A stretch of 64,000 bases of DNA, taken from positions 59,599,760 through 59,663,759 of the forward strand of contig CM057005.1 in NCBI GenBank assembly GCA_029891345.1. Reading direction: 5' to 3'. Of this stretch, positions 57,251-64,000 are shown piece by piece. The position numbers and the translations under genes are program-made. Under the pieces are notes generated by a model. The model made no database searches, was not told the origin of the DNA, and saw nothing but the letters and a program-made list of their open reading frames with translations. This DNA is from Dryococelus australis (lineage: Eukaryota > Arthropoda > Insecta > Phasmatodea > Phasmatidae). How positions within the stretch are numbered: position 1 is the first letter of the stretch; each line of letters begins with the position of its first letter.

Positions 57251-58552
57251 ACCTACAATGCTATAGTCGCGCCGGCCTAAGAACGGCCTTTGCTTCGCCT
57301 ACCCAAGTGAAAGATAGAGGCAGAACGACTTGCTAAGCACCAATCACAAGCAGCTTGCAAGTGGAAGATTATGACATGAACGTAAATGTAGACCTTAAAA
57401 CAGTGCTTTCAAAAGTGCTCAGTCAACTGCTGTCTGTACTTAATTTGATTTCGTTCATGAAGACAGAAACGACGGTAGACTGAGAACTATTTGGCTGTGT
57501 TTCAGAGATTCCAGAATGTACGCGCTGGGGACTAGTAACATCATTTGACGCAGGCGTAGAAACTGGGTAACATCATCAAGCAAACATTGTCCAAGAACCT
57601 TATCATACGAACCTCGACAGGTAAACGCCATTATCAATGTTTATATGTTTTATTGTTGAAATTAATTTTATGGCCCATGAATACTGTACTTTCCAGATTC
57701 ATTCTTTTAAAGTCAAAAAGGTAATGCTTTTTTATTTGTTCTTTTATCACGGAATTATAGTAGTTTACTGTAGACACCACTTTAACTTATAACTTTAATA
57801 AGTAAACAAACTATAATCGTATGTTTTATTTTAATTATAAAAATTTAGTGTGTTTAAAATATTAATTTTAACAAATATTTATCTCACTTAGTAGTGCAAA
57901 AAAATAGGCGCGTTTTTTTCACAAAAGTACCAAATTGATCTTATAAGAGAGAAAATGTGACGATTGATTAGAAATTGGTTAGGAAGCAGACATTAATATT
58001 TATATCGGGCAATATAAATTGTTTATACAGAGACTTTAAAAATAAACCCTTACCTACTAATTTCACTGCAAAAAAAAGAGTTCATTCAATATTTACTTTA
58101 GTGTAAATCATTGACCATGTATGCTTGATAATTAGTCTTTATTTGATTAGTCATGGTTTACGTATTTACCCAGGTTTAAAAACTGGCGTGTTTTCTTCAC
58201 ATAAAGAGCCGTTATGAAAACGTAGTGCAAAAACTGTATGGAAGAAAATACTCTCCATGCCAACACATTAACACATGGCAATTTGTTGCAGGCCAGTTTC
58301 AAACAGTAAAATGTTCCCAGATTATCAACATTGACTAGATTTGCCAATAGGAAGATCTATTTTGATTACACTGTGTTTTAAAAGTTCAGTAACGACCTTG
58401 CTTAAAATATAGTTACCTTGAACAATTGTGGCAGGATAGATTAATTTTTAATGAATGTTTTCCAATACAATTGCATACATTTCTGTATCCTTCGTACGAA
58501 CATGTGCCTGTTGTGACTATCAGCAGGGACGTACTGGTTTTACTATGGAAAT
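57251..58552. other. Unassigned sequence with MITE A scrap
   Basis: 57382-57425 (AATGTAGACCTTAAAACAGT, GCTTTCAAAAGTGCTCA) is the sub-terminal part of a reverse MITE A end without its last ~20 bp. Nothing else was recognised. Confidence 0.4.
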
Positions 58553-59130
58553 CAACAGCCTATTGGCGGTATCTTCCCACAATTTTTAATCTCACCTTTG
58601 AATAATTACGCCATGTATGAAGTGTTTGGTTGTTTCTTAAATATGTAATATATCACAAGCGTTTTGGACTTATGTTAACATAAACGTATATTATTTTCGT
58701 TTAAATTGCAATTTAACTTTTATTGGCTATCGGTTGTAATATCACTTACAATTAACGTGAATAAAGGGAAGAGAAAGTAGGTGCGTTGGTAATGTCCAGT
58801 AAGAAACAGTTCTCGTACAAAGTGTTTTTAAACTTTGTTTGGTGCTGTGTATGAAAGTCTTTGTAAATATTACTGTGTACAGATTTGAACTTCCTGCCAC
58901 AGCCATCGGTGGCGCGCTCGTGGTGCTTCTAGTTTGTTGCAGTCGGTTGTTTACAGATAGTTCGGAGAAAATAGTGTTCATTGTTGCCCGCCTGTTTTCA
59001 TATCAACAAACTGAGCGAGTACGAATGTTGAGTGTTGTCTCTTTAGTGTAATTTTGTAGACTTAGATCAATTTTGTTTGCATGAAACGGAGGAATAATCC
59101 GAAAGTTTAACTTAGCAGCTCTTAAAGTTG
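58553..59130 (+). mobile_element. Family R5 TIR element, copy 4, with insertion
   Basis: Matches the other R5 copies on both sides (GCGGTATCTTC..AATTTTTAATC at left, GAAACGGAGGAATAATCCGA at right). It is about 150 bp longer through a segment at roughly 58860-59020 that has no partner. The right TIR is lost. Confidence 0.5.
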
Positions 59131-59914
59131 AAAATTATTATGATTTTCTATACCAGTATCACAAATTATGGGTTACACGTGGGGTACTATAACCTAAACG
59201 ATGGCAAGCATTGTTCCATAGATCGAAGTTTACGCCTGTGAAAATCGTTTCGTCATTCCAACTGAACATGTACAGTGTATTTCTTCAAAGGGCGCCGTCC
59301 AATAAGGTCACATATTCCGTCAGTATCCATATAAATTAAAACCTTTCAATGGACATACTGCCAAAACAAGTTTCGGTGTAGTTCTCTGCGGGTAAAATAA
59401 AATAAAATATATTTCAAAACGTCTTTTAAATATCATGATGGCAAATCCTCATCGGAGTGGAAAAACAGTGTCTCATACGTTCAAAACAGCATTTCCTGTT
59501 CGCTAAGTGTGTCCCTTACTATCAGCTTGTGGTAGCCTAAAACGTGGAGTCTTTCGGAAACTTTCGCGTAATGGCCTACGAGTAAAAAAAACCTCATACG
59601 TGACGTGTGGGAGTGATGCAAACTTACGATCAGACAAATTGTAATCCAGAGATATGGCTGCATGTTATCAAAGCTCACTGGTCGACGAAGAGTTGCAGCA
59701 TGCTTCTTTTGTTTTGCACATAGCTGTTAGATTTCGCATGAAGAGATTGTGAATGGTCCTTTTGAAGTACGAGAACTTAAATCATAAAACAGTACAGTGA
59801 AAACCATAAAGCAATATGAAGAACCATCATGTTTTTAATGATGTCTTACTACGGATATTTTTAAGGTTGCTTTCGAACAAAACAACGAAACATTTATACT
59901 TTTCATGTGTCACG
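59131..59914. other. Unassigned sequence
   Basis: No repeat partner or supported frame. Confidence 0.4.
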
Positions 59915-60112
59915 TACTAGGAGAAGGGTCGCGGGGTCAAGTATGCCCTATGTCAACATAGGCATCGTTGACTGTAATCACCGAAACGTTTGAGTTATAA
60001 TTGCCAAATTATAACATAGACATCAACCCTGACTAGGTGAAGGGGAGCAGGGTCAAGTATGCCCTATGTCAACTTAGAAGCATAGGTGACTGCAATTTCC
60101 GAACCGTATGAC
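59915..60112. repeat. Two-unit tandem duplication, 116-bp period
   Basis: GGGGTCAAGTATGCCCTATG starts at 59934 and its relative GGGTCAAGTATGCCCTATGT at 60050; the surrounding CTAGG.GAAGGG and GACTGTAATCACCGAA-type text repeats at the same offset. A weaker third relative (AGAAGGGTCTAGTATGTCCT) lies near 60440. Confidence 0.65.
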
Positions 60113-60188
60113 ATAGCCGTCAATTGTAGGTGTGTGTGGGGGGTCACCCTGGCATCACTTCCTACACGTCGGTCTACTGGCCGCAATC

Positions 60189-60374
60189 ATGGACACCCAC
60201 CACCAACCGGCGACCGTCATTGTACAAACAGCCGTGGTCGGAGCACTGTCCGCCCCACCACCAGCTGCCAATATGTTAAACAGCGTAACTTCCAAGATTC
60301 AGCATTCCGATATCATCTGTACAAAAATTGACGGAAGGATCGAGGGGTTACGTTTGACACATGGCTATGAATAA
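60189..60374 (+). CDS. Uncharacterised 61-codon frame
   Basis: From ATG at 60189 to TAA at 60374, starting MDTHHQPATVIVQTAVVGAL and ending RIEGLRLTHGYE. Its codons are richer in G+C than surrounding DNA and it lacks the low-complexity look of most frames here. No domain or family is recognised and no splice sites were established. It may be a short exon or a chance frame. Confidence 0.2.
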   Translation: MDTHHQPATVIVQTAVVGALSAPPPAANMLNSVTSKIQHSDIICTKIDGRIEGLRLTHGYE

Positions 60375-61582
60375 GTATAGTTTCTCGTAAATATCGAACA
60401 ATTTGAGATACAGCTACCAGTAGTCACCAAAAAAAGGATAGAAGGGTCTAGTATGTCCTAACCAAAAATATAAGCACCAAGGCTAGCATAGATCAGTTCG
60501 GTGCTCATACATTGAGTAATGATGATAGTTCACGATTAATCACCAGCTTCTGAAATACACTTGTTGAAAAAAAAATCTGCTGTCCCTAACATTATGGAAC
60601 TAATGCTCCCAGCCATATTGGTAAGGAAACAATAATTCCACCAGCTCAAAAGAAAGCATTATAAATGTAACCGTTAAATCAGTAAACACACACACACATG
60701 ATGTATTAAACCCAATTTTTTTATATCCGACCCACATTTGTGTACCGAAAAAGGTAATAATAATAATAGTTACAGAAATACATATACGAACCTTCAATGC
60801 ACATACATACTTCAAAACAGTCTGTTAGTACCACACCACTAAGAGGAGGCCGACCTTGTACTCGTGCGTCGTGTACCAAGACTTCGTAGTATGTATGTAA
60901 TGAGGTGTCTTTCGCTACATCGCACATACAACAACACATGATAGAGCGATAAGTTTATTATAAAATGAATTACCCCCCTACCTTAACTTGTGTAACAGTG
61001 AATTACCCGTAGGCCGCGAGCGCATCTCGCCATTGTTGGTGTGACTTAGTTGGAAGCAGAGACAGCAATGACCGTTCCCGCCTCCGTGCACGGTAGATAT
61101 CGACCAAGTACTGCGTCCCCAACACTTCCCTCCTTGTTAACGTATGTACTGGTATACTATTGAAAGGAAACAATGCATGTACACTGAACCATCCGCCTGG
61201 TATCACAGGTTCGATTCCCGTAGAGAGTGGTGATACAAGACGTCATAAAGCTGACATTGGATGTTCGTTCGTTAAGGGGGAAGCAAGGGGCCCCACTGCT
61301 AAAACACCAACATAAAAAATAGTAACTCTCATTGTCTACAACAGTGATCGTAATAAATAAAAGAGTTTGTAATTACTTAGTCCCCAACCTGCACTCGCAT
61401 ACCCCAACTCACACACACACAATATTAGAGAGCAAGATAGTAATATGCATTGCTCTGTATGCTTTCTCCTGTCGTCCGCTAGAGTGAACGAAAGGAAATA
61501 TACCTACCAACCTGTGCATATTGCACAAGCAGACCATACACCGTAGGTCATTCGATAAAGAATTCCATCACTAATACAAATT
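60375..61582. other. Unassigned sequence with an isolated B box
   Basis: A near-perfect B box, AGGTTCGATTCCCG, at 61207-61220 has no acceptable A box at tRNA spacing; a short (CA)n lies near 60685. The minus-strand frame 61003-61206 is not recognised. Confidence 0.35.
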
Positions 61583-61670
61583 GTCAGGTAGGCCGAGAGG
61601 CATAAGGCATCTGATATAAACACTGGTTTCAGTAAGAGGGAGGGTGGGTTCAAATCCCCCGCATCTGTCA
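61583..61670 (+). tRNA. tRNA-Leu-like pseudogene
   Basis: 88 nt starting GTCAGGTAGGCCGAGAGGCA and ending GGGTTCAAATCCCCC, GCATCTGTCA. The 5' end, D-arm text GGCCGAG..GG..TAAGGC and T arm resemble eukaryotic class II tRNA-Leu, and the acceptor arms pair at six of seven positions counting one wobble. The anticodon stem does not form: the CTGA/TCAG pair encloses 14 nt. It is therefore a tRNA pseudogene or a SINE head rather than a functional gene. Confidence 0.35.
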
Positions 61671-61979
61671 AATTCTTTGTCTGTACCCTAGTTGACTAAA
61701 TAATTTTTCGTATGTTCAATTCCCCTTGAGAGTGCATGCTGACAGAGCTGCAGACATTCGTTGGTCCGACTGACCATGAAGAGATTAGTATGGCGCCATA
61801 CTCTCGCTCCGACTTGCACTCATGTACCAGCCATTCTGCAATTACAGACATACTGTCTCCGTCCTGCACTCATGTTGGCGGGCAGCAGCCAGTGGCGGGC
61901 GGTCAGAAGGGCCGAGGTAGCAGGCGACCAGAATTCTGAATGCCATGCTTGATCTTGTTCTTGACCTTAACCTTTACCC
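61671..61979. other. Unassigned sequence
   Basis: GC-richer short frames on the plus strand (61736-61952) overlap each other and are not recognised. Confidence 0.35.
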
Positions 61980-62371
61980 ACCATTTCGAACTTAAAATTT
62001 TTACTGATTAAAAGCAAAAAATCATAATTATAGAAAACTTTTTAATACTTGGCTCTTTTATCTGTAATTGGTATAGCAAATGCATATTTTGGAAAAACAT
62101 CGATAATTGTCGTAATATACTTGTAGCCATTGTTTATATGTGATATGCCCTTTTAATTTCCAGTATCTATTTCAACAAGATTGATTTACCATAAATCATC
62201 AATAGTATATGCCCTCTCTTACATTGAACAAATTTTTTTTTAGAAATATTAAGTTTTTAGAATTACATATCAAGCAAATATTTTTCTGAACTAGTCGCAA
62301 CTTTTTTAGTATTTTCAGTTTTTATATTATTATTTTTAGTAACTTTATTACACTTCAAGCACCAGGTGTAC
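61980..62371 (-). pseudogene. Broken Maverick/Polinton-type integrase
   Basis: On the minus strand a cysteine motif, WCLKCNKVTKNNNIKTENT, is followed about 150 bp later by core text of a retroviral-fold integrase, TTIIDVFPKYAFAIPITDK. This resembles integrases of Maverick/Polinton elements and adintoviruses, which integrate linear element DNA. The gene is dead: there are in-frame stops, the tryptophan-proximal catalytic aspartate position reads as asparagine after a stop (LW, stop, INLVEI), and the second half with the remaining acidic residues fades out to the left. A Ginger-type or LTR-retroelement integrase is the alternative. The neighbouring packaging-type ATPase favours the viral-transposon reading. 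Confidence 0.6.
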
Positions 62372-62393
62372 ATATTCTCGTATACAATTCACA

Positions 62394-62401
<8 letters not shown>

Positions 62402-62463
<62 letters not shown>
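62402..62463. repeat. (GA)n microsatellite
   Basis: About 31 uninterrupted GA units lying between the integrase and ATPase remnants. Confidence 0.97.
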
Positions 62464-62465
<2 letters not shown>

Positions 62466-62482
62466 GAAATTTAAAAAATCAT

Positions 62483-63073
62483 TTATTTGATTTTGAAACT
62501 TTCCATTGACCATTTTCTACTCATATCTATTGTGGTAAAACCATAGTCTTCATTGCAACATTTTGCACAGATATCTTTAAATTATTAATAAGTCATATCA
62601 CTACCGAAAAAATCATCAATAATATGTCTTAGGTTTATGTTATCTTGTCTAAATATACATAGAAAATTTGTGTGTCTCTCACAAGTGGATGATACTTTGA
62701 TAATCTAAAATTACATCATCAAATACATTTAGAGATTCGTCTATACATTTATCTAATGAGACCATTTCCTCGGTATCATTTTAAATAAATTATGGCTTTT
62801 TCTTTAACTTTTAATTTTTTTAATGCCTCATCAAATCGGAATATCGGAATATATTTAAAATGATTCAAAACTTTTTGAGCAAACATACAGTTTATTAAAG
62901 TTTAACCATCCTAACTTATAAACAAAATTGGTCATTAAATTGGTTTTCGCACAATTGCTCATGCCTACAATTACTACTCTAATTTCACCAGGCATAAATT
63001 CCCCACTCTTTTTATTCTTAGAGTTTTCTTCAGAAATCAAAACACCGACACCCCAATTAACTTTGCACATCAT
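62483..63073 (-). pseudogene. Broken A32-like packaging ATPase
   Basis: Starts at ATG 63073. The first 72 codons are open and contain RVVIVGMSNCAKTNLM, a P-loop in which the invariant glycine before the lysine is alanine (GMSNCAKT), then LGWLNFNKLYVCSKS. Further down, in another frame, VFDDVIL at 62706-62726 has the form of a Walker B motif, followed by NINLRHI and GSDMT segments and a CAKCCNEDYGF region ending at a stop at 62485-62483. Such NTPases of the FtsK/HerA or A32 class package DNA into virions in Polintons, adintoviruses and related viruses. At least two frame changes and several stops separate the parts, so it is not functional. The match is from memory of the family. Confidence 0.65.
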
Positions 63074-63164
63074 AGGCTGCTATGGCTGCTGCTTTTTCAT
63101 TTAATAACAATAATATTTGTCTTAAATGGTTAGTTAATTATTCACATTAACAAATAATACTTCT

Positions 63165-63822
63165 GTACTGACGAAAAAGATTCATTATGATATCGTCCAT
63201 AGTGAAAAATTGATTGCATTAGTTAGTTTTCATACAAAAGTTTTGACTCCAAATATAGACAATGATACTATAATCACAATTGAAAAATTGTGTGCTGTGG
63301 TTGACAAAAATGAAGTTACAATTATAAGTAGAGGCCAATACGATATTGACTCTTTGAAAGAAGCCATAAATTCAATTTATCTGCTTTCAGCAAACAACAT
63401 TGACTTAACATTATATATTTTTAAAAACAATAGCCATTATATCTAAGTTCGAGATTAAATTTGATGATCGATCATCTGATATTCTTGGCTTTGAGAGAAA
63501 TATGCTTATTGAAAAAGACAAAATTGTTCTAGGTACTTTGATACCTAATTTTAAATATTCATTGTAATTTAGCCTATGGAATGTTCATCAAATATGACGA
63601 ATCTAATCAATTATAAACAGATATAATTGCTAGTTATCCACCAAAAACTATGTTTGGCATTAGAGATTAATTTAGTTAGGAGCCTGCATATCCAATAATT
63701 TATAGAATCAATAGTGCATACTTTAATAACATTGTTTTAGAAATTAGGAATGAAAATGGCAAACTAATTGATTTTGATGGTTCTGATATTAACATATTTT
63801 TGGAGATTAAAGAAGTTTAAAA
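63165..63822 (+). pseudogene. Broken viral-element frame, opposite to the ATPase
   Basis: Divergently placed to the ATPase. A 78-codon open part (63210-63446; the nominal TTG start is not a true start, and the frame continues upstream to about 63165) reads KLCAVVDKNEVTIISRGQYD and so on. After frame changes, coding-like text resumes with ISKFEIKFDDRSSDILGFE near 63442 and ends NENGKLIDFDGSDI..EIKEV, stop, at about 63820. The terminal N-x-N/D-G-x-x-I-D-F-x-G pattern resembles the C terminus of an uncharacterised protein that I associate with Polinton-like elements; a virion role is a guess. Several stops interrupt it. Confidence 0.4.
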
Positions 63823-64000
63823 TATTATACTTTTTATTAGAGAAATGAATTTAAATGATATGTTTCGATATCCATATGGCACTGTATCGATTTTATTTTC
63901 TAGTACAATTCTTTTCTTATCACAAGGACTTAAAGCAATTTTACTAACTTATACTGTATATATTTCATGCTTTTCACTCCTTATTAAATTAATTGTTCTA
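63823..64000. other. AT-rich continuation at the window edge
   Basis: A plus-strand frame beginning MNLNDMFRYPYGTVS follows the previous gene by about 25 bp and could start another element gene, but it is cut by the window end and soon turns into hydrophobic filler. Undetermined. Confidence 0.25.

Noticed and set aside
61207..61220. tRNA gene around a perfect B box
   Set aside because: No A box or acceptor pairing at the right distance.
1..64000. rRNA genes, telomeric arrays or an organelle insert
   Set aside because: No conserved rRNA blocks, no TTAGG/TTAGGG arrays and no mitochondrial gene-like frames were seen.

Overview
This window looks like a repeat-rich, AT-rich nuclear region of a large animal genome, most likely an arthropod and probably an insect. 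The reasons are many tRNA-derived SINEs with target-site duplications (TSDs), several families of short terminal-inverted-repeat (TIR) elements, one degraded transposase gene of a type common in arthropods and cnidarians, a degraded Maverick/Polinton-like segment, and long microsatellites. There is no prokaryote-like gene packing. No cellular protein-coding gene is visible with confidence, and most open frames of 60-160 codons are chance frames. The species cannot be named from the sequence.

Layout. From 0 to 17 kb there are nested short DNA transposons and SINEs: family H at 907, family J carrying a SINE at 1542-2199, family K at 8080, a three-copy unclassified repeat (I) at 10.9, 13.8 and 15.9 kb, family L interrupted by J near 15.2 kb, and a roughly 0.9-kb element (D) at 16.4-17.3 kb. 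From 17.3 to 24 kb the DNA is quieter, with R5, B, H and F copies. From 24 to 33 kb there are SINEs, a large fold-back element (28.8-29.6 kb), the inverted second copy of D, a hAT-like element and a piggyBac-like MITE. From 33 to 45 kb there are more SINEs (one inserted head-on inside another), copies of MITE A, a GC-rich island and a long AT/AC microsatellite. At 44.75-44.98 kb a short minus-strand frame encodes a possible small secreted protein. From 45.4 to 47.8 kb four MITEs with the same ends are clustered. At 48.35-51.18 kb lies a 2.8-kb degraded transposon with 31-bp TIRs and a broken transposase-like gene. From 52 to 61 kb the DNA is mostly featureless, with MITEs, a SINE and tandem repeats. 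The last 2 kb (61.98 kb to the end) hold broken pieces of a retroviral-type integrase, an A32-like packaging ATPase and a further conserved-looking frame, which together suggest a Maverick/Polinton or adintovirus-type element running off the right edge.

The elements do not form a working pathway. What can be read is a stratigraphy: nested insertions give relative ages, and shared ends on unrelated interiors (families A and B) suggest one transposase source mobilised both. Family letters are local names used only here. All calls were made by eye; no database search or alignment program was run.
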